Shown piece after piece: positions 42,917-52,036 of a DNA stretch of 64,000 nucleotides. The DNA lies in assembly GCF_009601505.1 (NCBI RefSeq), contig NZ_WITC01000124.1:120032-184031 (forward strand), given 5' to 3'. The first letter of the stretch is position 1, and the number at the start of each line of letters is the position of its first letter. The stretch comes from Sinorhizobium terangae. GTDB lineage: Bacteria; Pseudomonadota; Alphaproteobacteria; Rhizobiales; Rhizobiaceae. The notes below the pieces were generated by a model. That model searched no databases. It was not told the DNA's origin and saw nothing but the letters and a program-made list of their open reading frames with translations. The translations under genes were made by a program, and so were the position numbers.

Positions 42917-44491
42917 TCATCCGAGCTGCCAGGCGATATAGATGAGCGTCGCCGCGATAATCCAGAGCGCGACGCGGCCAGAGCGCGTGTGGCGTGCCTC
43001 GGCCTTTCCGATCGCCTGCGCGGTCTCGGCATCGAAGCGCAGGCCGTTTTCGCTCATCGCCATGAGTTCCGATGAGAATCGCTCGGTCCGGGCGGCGATC
43101 TCTGGCACTGCCTCGGCAACCCGGAGCGCCGCATGCAGGCCGTCGCGCAGATCGGCGACAATGCGCTTCGGGCCGAGATTGTCGCGGATCCATTTGCCGA
43201 CGACCGGTTCCGACGCTTTCCACATGTTGAAACGCGGGTTGAGCGTGCGGGCCACACCTTCAACGACGACCATCGTCTTCTGCAGCATCACCAGTTCGGG
43301 GCGCGTCTGCATGTCGAAGAGCTCGGTAACCTCGAAGAGCAGCGTCAGGAGCTTCGCCATCGAGATGGTCTCGGCCGGCTGGCCGTGAATCGGCTCGCCG
43401 ATCGCGCGGATCGCCTGGGCAAAGCTCGCGGCGTCGTGATGGGATGGAACGTAACCCGCCTCGAAATGCACGTCGGCGACGCGCTGGTAGTCGCGCATGA
43501 TGAAGCCGTAAAGGATCTCGGCGAGGAAGCGGCGTTCCTTTTTTCCGAGCCGCCCGACGATGCCCATGTCGACGGCGACGATGTGGCCGGCGTCGTCGAC
43601 GAACAGATTGCCCTGGTGCATGTCGGCATGGAAGAAACCGTCACGCAGCGTGTGCCGCAGGAAGGACTGGATGAGCGTTTCGGCGAGCCGGTTGAGATCG
43701 TGGCCGGCTCGCTTCAGTCCTTCGATGTCGGACATCTTCACGCCGTCGATCCATTCCATGGTGACGACGTCGCGGCCAGTGCGTTCCCAGTCGACCTTGG
43801 GCACGCGAAAACCGGAATCCTCTTTGGTGTTTTCTCCGAGTTCGGAAAGAGCTGCGGCCTCGAGCCTCAGGTCCATTTCGACCTTGGTCGTCTGCTCCAG
43901 CGTCTTTGTCACCTCGACGGGCCTAAGCCGCCGCGTGTAGGGAAGAAACCGCTCCTGCATGCGGGAGACCAGGTACATGGCCTCGATGTCGGCGGCAAAG
44001 CGCTGGCGCACGCCGGGCCGGATGACTTTGACGGCCACCTTTTCGCGCTTGCCGTCGCGCAGGACGACGGCGGGGTGGACCTGGGCGATCGAGGCGGCCG
44101 CCATCGGCTCGGAAAATTCGGCAAAAAGCGCATCGACCGATCGGCCGAGCGAGCCTTCGATCGCGGCCCTGGCGTCGCTTTCAGGAAACGTCGCCATCCG
44201 GTCCTGCAAGAGTGAGAGATCGGCGGCGAGCTCGGCACCAACGACATCCGGGCGCGTCGCCAGGAACTGGCCGACCTTGACATAGGAGGGGCCAAGCCGT
44301 TCGACGGCGCGGGCAAGACGACCGCTGCGTGCCTCAAGCCGGGCCCTGCGGCGGGCAAGCAGTCCTGCGAGCCGCTGCACGAAGCGTGCCAGCGGAGGAA
44401 GATGCTCGGACGGAACGGCAGAAAAGGCGTCCTCGCGCGCAAGGACCCAGCCGATCCGCACGAGGCGAAAATATGCTCCAGGCGTGCTCAT
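42917..44491 (-). CDS. ubiB: UbiB, ubiquinone biosynthesis kinase-like protein
   Basis: A 524-residue member of the ADCK/UbiB atypical kinase family, required for ubiquinone production and anchored at the inner membrane. Signature parts: the KxGQ motif YVKVGQFLATRPDV, the Ala-rich loop AAASIAQVHPAVV, the catalytic HADMHQGNLFVDDAGHIVAVDMG, and a C-terminal hydrophobic tail (VALWIIAATLIYIAWQLG). It is five bases downstream of ubiE, so they share a transcript. Confidence 0.95.
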   Translation of the reverse strand: MSTPGAYFRLVRIGWVLAREDAFSAVPSEHLPPLARFVQRLAGLLARRRARLEARSGRLARAVERLGPSYVKVGQFLATRPDVVGAELAADLSLLQDRMATFPESDARAAIEGSLGRSVDALFAEFSEPMAAASIAQVHPAVVLRDGKREKVAVKVIRPGVRQRFAADIEAMYLVSRMQERFLPYTRRLRPVEVTKTLEQTTKVEMDLRLEAAALSELGENTKEDSGFRVPKVDWERTGRDVVTMEWIDGVKMSDIEGLKRAGHDLNRLAETLIQSFLRHTLRDGFFHADMHQGNLFVDDAGHIVAVDMGIVGRLGKKERRFLAEILYGFIMRDYQRVADVHFEAGYVPSHHDAASFAQAIRAIGEPIHGQPAETISMAKLLTLLFEVTELFDMQTRPELVMLQKTMVVVEGVARTLNPRFNMWKASEPVVGKWIRDNLGPKRIVADLRDGLHAALRVAEAVPEIAARTERFSSELMAMSENGLRFDAETAQAIGKAEARHTRSGRVALWIIAATLIYIAWQLG

Positions 44492-44496
44492 TGCGT

Positions 44497-45273
44497 TCAG
44501 ATTTTCCAGCCGGAATGAAGTGCCGCGATACCGCCGGTATAATTGGTGAACGAGACGCGTGAAAAGCCGGCATCCTTGATCATCGCGGCGAAATCGCGCT
44601 GGTTGGGGAACTTCCGGATCGATTCGACCAGATACTGGTAGGGCGCATCGTCACCCGTGATCAGTTTGCCGAATTTGGGAATCGCATTGAACGACCAGGC
44701 GTCATAGAAACGGTCAAGCAGCGGCATCTCGACGTCGGAAAACTCGAGCACCAGCAGCCGTCCGCCGCGCTTCAAGACGCGATAGGCCTCCTTGAGCGCC
44801 ACGTCGATGCGCGGCACGTTACGGATACCGAAGGCAATCGTGTAGGCGTCGAAGGAATTCGCAGCGAAAGGCAGGTCTTCGGCATTGGCCTCGACGAAGT
44901 CGAGATTGGGCGAAAGCTTCTTCTTGCTTGCCCGTTCGGCGCCGACGGCGAGCATCGAGCCGTTGATATCGAGCACGGTCGCATGGGCCTTGCGATCGGA
45001 GGCTTCGACGATGCGAAACGCGATGTCGCCGGTGCCGCCCGCCACATCCAGCACCCGATAGCTTTCCCGACGCGGCGGATTGAGCGCCGCAATCATTGCA
45101 TCCTTCCAGACACGGTGAAGCCCGGCCGACATCACGTCGTTCATGATGTCGTAGCGCTTGGCGACCTTGTGGAAGACATCGTTGACGAGCGGCTGCTTTT
45201 CGCCCGCGCCGACCTCGCGAAAGCCGAAGGAGGTTTCCATGCCCCCATTGGCCGATACGCGCTCATCTGTCAT
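44497..45273 (-). CDS. ubiE: Ubiquinone/menaquinone biosynthesis C-methyltransferase UbiE
   Basis: SAM-dependent C-methyltransferase of ubiquinone synthesis. The 258-residue protein shows FHKVAKRYDIMNDVMSAGLHR, motif I VLDVAGGTGDIAFRI (residues about 72-86), NAEDLPFAANSFDAYTIAFG and IRNVPRIDVALKEAYRVLKRGG, ending YTGGIAALHSGWKI; all are typical of UbiE. The ATG at 45273 follows TGGAGTTTCGTA. Divergent from mutM. Confidence 0.96.
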   Translation of the reverse strand: MTDERVSANGGMETSFGFREVGAGEKQPLVNDVFHKVAKRYDIMNDVMSAGLHRVWKDAMIAALNPPRRESYRVLDVAGGTGDIAFRIVEASDRKAHATVLDINGSMLAVGAERASKKKLSPNLDFVEANAEDLPFAANSFDAYTIAFGIRNVPRIDVALKEAYRVLKRGGRLLVLEFSDVEMPLLDRFYDAWSFNAIPKFGKLITGDDAPYQYLVESIRKFPNQRDFAAMIKDAGFSRVSFTNYTGGIAALHSGWKI

Positions 45274-45360
45274 TACGAAACTCCACTTCAACCAAATTTG
45301 CCGGCACCATAGCGAAATCGCCCCATCCGCGCTATCTCAGCGGTGAGGATGGCTGCGGCC

Positions 45361-45430
45361 TACAGCCTCGTGCGTCTTTCGGACGCACGAGGTCGCTGTA
45401 ACACTTTCAAATCGCTGCATCCCTATAGGA
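45361..45430 (-). repeat. Dispersed hairpin-core repeat, copy C
   Basis: Minus strand: short palindrome cctatagg (45429-45422), core atgcagcgatttgaaagtg, ttacagcgacctc and right hairpin gtgcgtc-cgaaa-gacgcac, then gaggctgta. It lies between ubiE and mutM. Confidence 0.75.
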
Positions 45431-45494
45431 CATCAATGCCGTGAAGGGAATGCCGCGCACGACCGGTGCGCGAGCGCAACAGGGAAGACGAACA

Positions 45495-46385
45495 ATGCCG
45501 GAATTGCCCGAGGTCGAGACGGTGAAGCGGGGGCTGGCGCCGACCATGGAGGGGGCGCTTCTCGTGCGGGCCGAGTTGCGCAGGCCGGACCTGCGCTTTC
45601 CCTTTCCCGACAATTTTTCAGCTTCGGTCTCCGGGCGCCGCATCGTTTCCCTGTCGCGCCGCGCCAAATATCTGATGATCGATCTCGAAGGCGGCGATGT
45701 CATCATCGCGCATCTCGGCATGTCCGGTTCTTTCCGGATCGAGGCCGGCGACGATCCGGCGACACCGGGCGCGTTCCATCATCCCCGCGGCAAGGACGTG
45801 AAGCACGACCATGTGATTTTCCATCTCAACGGCCGATCCGGCCCCGCGCGCGTGATCTACAACGACCCGCGCCGCTTCGGCTTCATGGATCTCGCCCGGC
45901 GCGACGGGATCGCCGATCACGTGTTCTTCCGCGACCTCGGCCAGGAGCCGACAGGCAACGCGCTTGATGCCGCCTACCTCGCCCAGCGCTTTGCCGGCAA
46001 GGCGCAGCCGCTCAAGGCAGCGCTGCTGGACCAGAAGATCGTTGCCGGCCTTGGCAATATCTACGTTTGCGAAGCGCTGTGGCGGTCGGACCTGTCGCCC
46101 TCCCGCCCCGCCGGCTCGCTGGTGGACAAGCGCGGGCGCGCGAAGCAAGGCCTGGTGACGTTGACACAGGCGATCCACGAGGTGATTGCCGACGCCATCG
46201 CCGCCGGCGGCTCGTCCTTGAAGGACCACATCCAGGCGGACGGCTCGCTCGGCTACTTCCAGCATTCCTTTTCGGTCTACGATCGTGAAGGCGAGGCTTG
46301 CCGCAAGCCGGGCTGTGGCGGTACCGTCGCCCGCATCGTTCATGCCGGGCGTTCGACCTTCTACTGCCCGCGCTGCCAGAAATAG
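45495..46385 (+). CDS. mutM: Formamidopyrimidine-DNA glycosylase (Fpg/MutM)
   Basis: Base excision repair glycosylase removing 8-oxoguanine and formamidopyrimidines. The 296-residue protein has the catalytic N-terminal PELPEVETVKRGL (Pro2 and Glu3), the helix-two-turn-helix GLGNIYVCEALWRSDLSP, and the C-terminal zinc finger CRKPGCGG ... TFYCPRCQK. Start at ATG 45495 is forced by Pro2. It is divergent from ubiE. Confidence 0.97.
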   Translation: MPELPEVETVKRGLAPTMEGALLVRAELRRPDLRFPFPDNFSASVSGRRIVSLSRRAKYLMIDLEGGDVIIAHLGMSGSFRIEAGDDPATPGAFHHPRGKDVKHDHVIFHLNGRSGPARVIYNDPRRFGFMDLARRDGIADHVFFRDLGQEPTGNALDAAYLAQRFAGKAQPLKAALLDQKIVAGLGNIYVCEALWRSDLSPSRPAGSLVDKRGRAKQGLVTLTQAIHEVIADAIAAGGSSLKDHIQADGSLGYFQHSFSVYDREGEACRKPGCGGTVARIVHAGRSTFYCPRCQK

Positions 46386-46424
46386 GGCGCTCGATCGGGC
46401 GCCTCCGAACGGAGGAGATCAAGA

Positions 46425-47198
46425 ATGAGTTACGAGACGTTGCTGGTCGAAACGCGCGGACGCGTGGGCGTGATCACGCTCAACCGCCCGCAGGCCCTGA
46501 ACGCGCTGAATTCGACCGTGATGCGGGAGCTCGATGCTGCGTTCAAGGTCTTGGACGCCGACAAGGACATCGGCGCGATCGTGTTGACCGGTTCGGAGCG
46601 TGCATTCGCGGCCGGTGCCGATATCAAGGAGATGCAGGCGCTCGATTTCGTCGATTCCTATCTTGGCGATTTTCTCGGCGGCTGGGAGCGGGTGGCCGGC
46701 GCCCGCAAGCCGCTGATTGCCGCCGTTTCCGGCTTTGCACTCGGCGGCGGCTGCGAGCTCGCGATGATGTGCGACATCATCATTGCGTCGGAGACGGCGA
46801 AGTTCGGCCAGCCGGAGATTACCCTCGGCGTCATTCCGGGCATGGGCGGCTCGCAGCGCCTCACGCGCGCCGTCGGCAAGGCGAAGGCCATGGATCTGGT
46901 GCTCACGGGCCGGATGATGGATGCGGCGGAAGCCGAGCGGTCGGGACTCGTTTCGCGTGTGGTGGCACCTGAAAAACTGATGGAGGAAGCGCTCGCTGCC
47001 GCAGAAAAGATCGCCGCCTTCTCGCTGCCGGCGGTGATGATGGCCAAGGAGGCGGTCAACCGCTCGCTGGAGGTTACCCTGGCCGAAGGCCTGCGCTTCG
47101 AGCGGCGGCTTTTCCAGTCGCTCTTTGCGACCGAGGATCAGAAGGAGGGGATGGCCGCCTTCGTCGGAAAGCGCAAAGCCGAATTCAAGCATAAGTGA
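46425..47198 (+). CDS. Enoyl-CoA hydratase
   Basis: A 257-residue crotonase-fold protein that hydrates 2-enoyl-CoAs in fatty acid beta-oxidation. It has the oxyanion-hole motifs AFAAGADIKEMQ and SGFALGGGCELAMMCDI with both catalytic glutamates in place (ALGGGCELAM and GQPEITLGVIPGMGGSQRL). It follows mutM by 39 bases with a gaacggaggagatca site, and precedes rpsT; this order is conserved in Rhizobiales. Confidence 0.94.
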   Translation: MSYETLLVETRGRVGVITLNRPQALNALNSTVMRELDAAFKVLDADKDIGAIVLTGSERAFAAGADIKEMQALDFVDSYLGDFLGGWERVAGARKPLIAAVSGFALGGGCELAMMCDIIIASETAKFGQPEITLGVIPGMGGSQRLTRAVGKAKAMDLVLTGRMMDAAEAERSGLVSRVVAPEKLMEEALAAAEKIAAFSLPAVMMAKEAVNRSLEVTLAEGLRFERRLFQSLFATEDQKEGMAAFVGKRKAEFKHK

Positions 47199-47392
47199 CG
47201 CGCGCAAACCGCGCAGTTTTCTCAATTTTGCGCGTTGACGAGAGGGCGGTTTCCAGCTATACGCCGCCCTCAGTTTGGAACGCCGCTTTCTGAGGCTTTC
47301 CGATAATGCTCCCGAATTGCTTTGGATGACAGGTCGCAGTGACCCGGCACGGCGAAGGCGGAGTTCATGTCAGTTTTCGAAGAGAGGCATCA

Positions 47393-47659
47393 ATGGCCAA
47401 TACAACTTCGGCGAAAAAGGCGACCCGCAAGATCGCACGCCGCACCGCAGTGAACAAGGCCCGTCGTTCGCGCGTCCGCAACTTCATCCGCAAGGTGGAA
47501 GAAGCCATCGCCTCCGGCGATCAGGCAGTCGCCGCTGCCGCCCTCAAGGCAGCGCAGCCGGAACTGATGCGCGCCGCCACCAAAGGTGTGCTGCATGCCA
47601 ACACGGCATCGCGCAAGGTTTCCCGCCTTGCACAGCGCGTGAAAGCCCTTTCGGCCTAA
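47393..47659 (+). CDS. rpsT: 30S ribosomal protein S20
   Basis: An 88-residue basic protein that binds 16S rRNA early in 30S assembly. MANTTSAKKATRKIARRTAV and NKARRSRVRNFIRKVEEAI, then HANTASRKVSRLAQRVKAL, are characteristic of S20. The ATG at 47393 follows gagaggcatca. It ends in a clear intrinsic terminator. Confidence 0.97.
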   Translation: MANTTSAKKATRKIARRTAVNKARRSRVRNFIRKVEEAIASGDQAVAAAALKAAQPELMRAATKGVLHANTASRKVSRLAQRVKALSA

Positions 47660-47689
47660 TCCGGCTAAATAAAAATCTGTTGAAGAAAC

Positions 47690-47713
47690 GCCCGGCCCTT
47701 GCGCCGGGCTTTT
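47690..47713 (+). terminator. Intrinsic terminator of rpsT
   Basis: Stem gcccggc (47690-47696) and gccgggc (47703-47709) with a six-base loop, followed by tttt. It lies 30 bases past the rpsT stop. Confidence 0.88.
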
Positions 47714-48591
47714 CGGATTCATACTTCTGTCACGGCAATCGGCAAATCGCCAGTTTTGGCGTATGTCACTGCGATGACAAAATTTTTGATGCAATTTCAA
47801 TGGCTTACGCGAGGTCTTTGCGCGAGTGTCGTCGAAGATCGGGGACAAGCGGGGTCCGAAGCGAGTCAAGCGAATTTTTATTTTTTTTCTTTTTCGCCAG
47901 CTAAGCAAGCGCGCGCAAATCAAAACCCTTGATTCAACAGCGATTCTTGATGGACTCAGAATGCGGCAAGCAAAAGGCGGCGAGAGAGTCAACCGGCGGC
48001 GTTTAACGGTCGGTAAAATTCGCGATTGATCTTGCCCAACGATCCTGCCTAAATGCCTCGCACAGGGGACACGGATCATATCTGTAAAGGGAAGAACAGG
48101 GCCATTTCGATAGAGGTGGCTTCGAGCTTTCTGTTCTCTGTGGCGGGGTCATTCCACGTCGTTCAATCATACAAGTCGAGATAAAAAAACCGGACCGACG
48201 TTTCGTTCCGGAACGAGGATCTTTCGTCTTTTGGTTGAGTGGGTGGCCGGGCAATGGGAGGACGCCGGAAGGCGTTCCAGGAAAGAAGGAGACAGGTGGG
48301 CTGCCCGCTTCGTACGAGGGTGCGGCGCAGCCGGCGAGGAATGCGACTCTGACGCGGCTTGAAAACAGCCGGGTGGAGTCGGTAAAGGCGAGGCGCGAGG
48401 GGACATTCGCTCACGAAAGCGAGCGGATGAGCGCAGCGCGCACCGGAACGGGATATGAGGAGCCCGGCTTTCGGTGCGACAGGGCGTCCGTCGGGCGCGG
48501 CATGGCTTTGAAGGTGGCCGTGCCAGGCGGGCATAAGAGATGAGGCCGGCAGCAATGACGGCATCGGAGCATGAATTTGGAAGGCGGCAAC
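47714..48591 (+). promoter_or_regulatory. Long upstream region of dnaA with GANTC cluster and T-tract
   Basis: This 878-base non-coding region holds no convincing gene. It contains eight GANTC (CcrM) sites: 47716, 47863, 47931, 47942, 47953, 47986, 48345 and 48376, three of them exactly 11 bases apart. A T-tract (18 T in 20 bases, 47875-47894) lies just before them. A minus-strand hairpin with a 7-base T-run is at 48183-48211. No 9-base DnaA box (TTATCCACA) was found. I infer the dnaA promoter lies within it, but its exact -35/-10 could not be chosen. Confidence 0.6.
48183..48211 (-). terminator. Candidate minus-strand intrinsic terminator in the dnaA leader
   Basis: On the minus strand ccgga/tccgg plus an inner acg/cgt stem (loop aaa) is followed by TTTTTTTAT. 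No minus-strand gene is visible before it, so it could end a small antisense RNA; it may also be chance. Confidence 0.35.
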
Positions 48592-50118
48592 ATGCAGATG
48601 AATTTGGCGACGGCACCTGACGCGCGTCAGGCCGGAAGCAATCAGTCTCAGGCGGCGGGGGAAAAACAGGACATGCGGCATGACGCACTTTTTGAGCGCG
48701 TAAGTCAGCGTTTGAAAGCTCAAGTCGGTCCGGATGTCTTCGCAAGCTGGTTTGGACGTCTCAAGCTCCATTCGATTTCCAAGAGCGTTGTACGCCTTTC
48801 GGTGCCCACGACGTTTCTGAAGTCCTGGATCAACAACCGATATCTCGATCTCATCACCAGCCTGTTCCAGCAGGAAGACGGCGAAATTCTGAAAGTGGAA
48901 ATCCTCGTCCGCACCGCCACGCGCGGTGCCCGCCCGGGTTCCCACGAAGAAGCGATGCCGGCTGCGGCAGAAACGGCTCCGGCGGCCCCGGCACGTCGTC
49001 CGGCAGCGGCCCAGCCGATTGCCTCGGTCGCCGCGGCGGCGGTGGCGGCGGTCCAGAAACCGGCCCAGGCGCCGCTTTTCGGCTCGCCGCTCGATCAGCG
49101 CTACAATTTCGACAGTTTCGTCGAAGGCTCGTCGAACCGGGTGGCGCTCGCCGCCGCACGCACCATCGCCGAGGCTGGTGCCGGCGCGGTGCGCTTCAAT
49201 CCGCTCTTCATTCATTCGAGTGTCGGACTCGGCAAGACGCATCTCCTGCAGGCGATTGCGATTGCCGCTCTGCAGAGCGCGCGGGCGCCACGCGTCGTCT
49301 ATCTGACGGCGGAATATTTCATGTGGCGCTTCGCGACGGCGATCCGCGACAATGATGCTCTGTCTCTCAAGGAATCGCTGCGCAATATCGATCTTCTGGT
49401 GATCGATGACATGCAGTTCCTGCAGGGCAAGTCGATCCAGCACGAGTTCTGCCATCTTCTGAACATGCTGCTCGATTCGGCCAAGCAGGTCGTGGTCGCT
49501 GCCGACCGCGCACCGTGGGAGCTGGAATCGCTCGACAGTCGCGTTCGCTCGCGGCTTCAGGGCGGTGTTGCGATCGAGATGGAAGGTCCGGATTACGAAA
49601 TGCGTCTGGAGATGCTGAAGCGGCGGCTCGAGGCCGCTCGCCAGGATGACGCATCGCTCGATATTCCGACCGATATCCTGTGCCATGTGGCGCGCAACGT
49701 CACGGCCAGCGGCCGCGAACTGGAGGGGGCTTTCAACCAGCTGCTCTTCCGCCGCTCCTTCGAGCCTCAGCTCTCGATCGAGCGCGTCGACGAACTGCTC
49801 GGCCATCTGGTCAACGCCGGCGAGCCACGGCGAGTGCGCATCGAAGACATCCAGCGCGTCGTCGCCAAGCACTACAACGTTTCGCGCCAGGAACTGGTGT
49901 CGAACCGCCGCACCCGCGTCATCGTCAAGCCGCGCCAGATCGCCATGTATCTGTCGAAGACCCTGACGCCCCGCTCTTTCCCGGAAATCGGCCGGCGCTT
50001 TGGCGGTCGCGATCACACGACCGTCTTGCATGCGGTGCGCAAGATCGAGGAGATGATCGCCGCTGACACGAAGCTCAGCCATGAGATCGAACTCTTGAAG
50101 CGGCTGATCAACGAATAA
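48592..50118 (+). CDS. dnaA: Chromosomal replication initiator DnaA
   Basis: DnaA binds the origin, melts it and loads helicase. The 508-residue protein has domain I (ALFERVSQRLKAQVGPDVFASWFGRL), a flexible Ala/Pro-rich domain II (about residues 115-160), the AAA+ domain III (YNFDSFVEGSSN, Walker A HSSVGLGKTHLLQ, Walker B NIDLLVIDDMQFLQG) and domain IV with the DnaA signature RFGGRDHTTVLHAVRKIE. The ATG at 48592 has a strong ggaagg site seven bases upstream; the conserved part begins at MRHDALFERV (48673), where shorter annotations start. A terminator follows. Confidence 0.96.
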   Translation: MQMNLATAPDARQAGSNQSQAAGEKQDMRHDALFERVSQRLKAQVGPDVFASWFGRLKLHSISKSVVRLSVPTTFLKSWINNRYLDLITSLFQQEDGEILKVEILVRTATRGARPGSHEEAMPAAAETAPAAPARRPAAAQPIASVAAAAVAAVQKPAQAPLFGSPLDQRYNFDSFVEGSSNRVALAAARTIAEAGAGAVRFNPLFIHSSVGLGKTHLLQAIAIAALQSARAPRVVYLTAEYFMWRFATAIRDNDALSLKESLRNIDLLVIDDMQFLQGKSIQHEFCHLLNMLLDSAKQVVVAADRAPWELESLDSRVRSRLQGGVAIEMEGPDYEMRLEMLKRRLEAARQDDASLDIPTDILCHVARNVTASGRELEGAFNQLLFRRSFEPQLSIERVDELLGHLVNAGEPRRVRIEDIQRVVAKHYNVSRQELVSNRRTRVIVKPRQIAMYLSKTLTPRSFPEIGRRFGGRDHTTVLHAVRKIEEMIAADTKLSHEIELLKRLINE

Positions 50119-50146
50119 GCATTCTGTAGGCTGACGCTTACGAACT

Positions 50147-50170
50147 GGCCCGGCTCCGCCGGGCCTTTTT
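50147..50170 (+). terminator. Intrinsic terminator of dnaA
   Basis: Stem ggcccggc (50147-50154) and gccgggcc (50158-50165), loop tcc, followed by ttttt, 28 bases past the dnaA stop. Confidence 0.9.
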
Positions 50171-50325
50171 GTTGCGCGCTTGCTGCAGAGCGGGATGCGC
50201 GCGCAAGACCATGCGCGCTTTCCTCACTCGCCGGCGGGCCAATTCCGCAATCGATACATTTTTTTCGCCTCGCTTGTCGGCTATCACTAGCTCCATTCGT
50301 CTTCAGACCAGCCGAGGAGATTTCA

Positions 50326-50700
50326 ATGCTTTATGCGGTGCTTTGCTACAACGATGAAAGTGTCACGAGCGCCTGGAGCAAGGAGGAGGACGACAAGGTC
50401 ATGCGCGACCTTACCGCCGTCCAGCGCAAGTATGTCGAAGCCGGCAAGCTTGGACCGGTTGCGCGCCTCCTGCCGACGACGGCCGCTACCACGCTGCGCC
50501 ACGCCGCCGGCGAGACAATTGTCATCGACGGCCCTTTCGCCGAAACCAAGGAGCAGCTGCTCGGCTTTTATCTGATCGATTGCGGATCGCTCGACGAGGC
50601 CCTCGATTTCGCCCGCGAGCTCAGTGCCGCCAATCCAAGCGCGGGCTCTTACGAGATCCGCCCGCTTTCTCTCTTTAAGCCCGGTGAGCTTCCCTCATGA
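50326..50700 (+). CDS. YCII/DGPF-domain protein, partner of an ECF42 sigma factor
   Basis: A 124-residue YCII-related protein with the eponymous DGPFAETKEQLLGFYLID motif near residue 67, a dimeric ferredoxin-like fold. Such DGPF proteins are regularly encoded next to ECF42-type sigma factors and are thought to be their targets or effectors. The frame overlaps the sigma gene by four bases (ATGA), which supports coupling. The ATG follows gaggagatttca. Confidence 0.9.
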   Translation: MLYAVLCYNDESVTSAWSKEEDDKVMRDLTAVQRKYVEAGKLGPVARLLPTTAATTLRHAAGETIVIDGPFAETKEQLLGFYLIDCGSLDEALDFARELSAANPSAGSYEIRPLSLFKPGELPS

Positions 50701-51962
50701 CAGACACTGCCTGGATCGACCTCGCTCTGGTATCTGCCCGGCCGCAGGCGATGGGCGCGCTTCTGCGCTATTTTCGCAATCTCGACATGGCCGAGGAGGC
50801 CTTCCAGGAGGCCTGCATCCGGGCATTGAAGGCCTGGCCGAAGAGTGGCCCGCCGCGGGATCCCGCCGCCTGGCTGATCTTCGTCGGCCGCAACAGCGGC
50901 ATCGACAAGGTGCGGCGCCAGGCGCGCGAGACGGTGCTGCCGCCGGAGGAACTGCTGTCGGACCTCGAAGACCGGGAGAGCGAGCTCGCTGACCGCCTCG
51001 ACGGCTCGCATTACCGCGACGACATCCTTCGTCTGCTCTTCGTCTGCAGCAATCCGGCCCTGCCGACGACCCAGCAGATCGCATTGGCGCTCCGGGTTGT
51101 CTCCGGCCTTTCCGTCAGGCAGATCGCGCGCGCCTTCTTGGTCAGCGAGGCGGCGATGGAGCAGCGCATTACCCGCGCCAAGGCGCGCGTCGCGGCGGCC
51201 GGCATTCCCTTCGAGACGCCCGATGCCGCCGATCGCGCCGAGCGGCTCGCGGCGGTCGCGACGATGATCTACCTCGTCTTCAACGAGGGCTATTCGGCGA
51301 TGAATGGCCCGCAGGGCGTGTCGGCGGATCTATGCGACGAAGCGATCCGGCTCGCCCGGCTGCTCCTCAGGCTGTTTCCGGCCGAACCGGAAATCATGGG
51401 CCTGACGGCGCTGCTCCTGCTTCAGCATTCGCGTGCCAGGGCGCGCTTCGATGCCCACGGCGCCATCGTCCTGCTCGAAGATCAGGACCGGCGGCTGTGG
51501 AACAGGGGGATGATCACCGAGGCGCTCGCGATGATCGACAAGGCCATGCGGCACGGGCGCCCCGGCCCCTACCAGGTTCAAGCGGCGATTGCCGCGCTTC
51601 ATGCGCGCGCCGAGCGTCCCGAACTGACGGACTGGGAGGAGATTGATCTGCTCTATCAGACGCTCGAACGTCTGCAACCGTCGCCCGTCGTCACCCTCAA
51701 CCGCGCCGTCGCAGTGTCGAAGCGCAAGGGGGCGGAAGCGGCACTGGCACTGGTCGATCCGCTTCGCGAAAGGCTGTCCGGCTATTTTTACTATCACGGT
51801 CTGCGCGGGGCCCTGCTTAAGCAGATGGGCCGCGTCTGCGAGGCGCGCGTTGCATTCGACCGCGCCATTGCGCTTGCGACCAATGCGGCGGAGGCCGCCT
51901 ATATCCGCATGCAGCTCGATCATCTTGCGGCGGAAACGGACCTTGCCGAGGAAAAACAATAA
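50697..51962 (+). CDS. ECF42-type RNA polymerase sigma factor with C-terminal TPR-like extension
   Basis: A 421-residue sigma factor. Residues about 15-75 give a sigma2-like domain (MAEEAFQEACIRALKAWP and AWLIFVGRNSGIDKVRRQAR), residues about 105-160 the sigma4 domain (LRVVSGLSVRQIARAFLVSEAAMEQRITRAK), and the remainder is a helical extension (LVFNEGYSAMNG ... LYQTLERLQPSPVVTLNRAVAVS, then YFYYHGLRGALLKQMGRVCEAR) resembling TPR repeats. This architecture with a DGPF neighbour defines ECF42. No anti-sigma gene is adjacent; in this group the extension is thought to regulate activity. Confidence 0.9.
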   Translation: MTDTAWIDLALVSARPQAMGALLRYFRNLDMAEEAFQEACIRALKAWPKSGPPRDPAAWLIFVGRNSGIDKVRRQARETVLPPEELLSDLEDRESELADRLDGSHYRDDILRLLFVCSNPALPTTQQIALALRVVSGLSVRQIARAFLVSEAAMEQRITRAKARVAAAGIPFETPDAADRAERLAAVATMIYLVFNEGYSAMNGPQGVSADLCDEAIRLARLLLRLFPAEPEIMGLTALLLLQHSRARARFDAHGAIVLLEDQDRRLWNRGMITEALAMIDKAMRHGRPGPYQVQAAIAALHARAERPELTDWEEIDLLYQTLERLQPSPVVTLNRAVAVSKRKGAEAALALVDPLRERLSGYFYYHGLRGALLKQMGRVCEARVAFDRAIALATNAAEAAYIRMQLDHLAAETDLAEEKQ

Positions 51963-52036
51963 AAATTCGGCTGTCACTGTCGGACTCTGATTTTCCGCGT
52001 CGTCCTTAGACCGAAACCACCACGGAGGAATTGGAA

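Noticed and set aside
48235..48543. A 102-codon plus-strand frame in the dnaA leader (MSGWPGNGRTPEG...)
   Set aside because: No ribosome site, no hydrophobic or conserved pattern, and composition like non-coding DNA. I treat it as chance.
50165..50325. Search for a tRNA or small RNA after dnaA
   Set aside because: No cloverleaf or CCA end was seen; only the dnaA terminator is supported.
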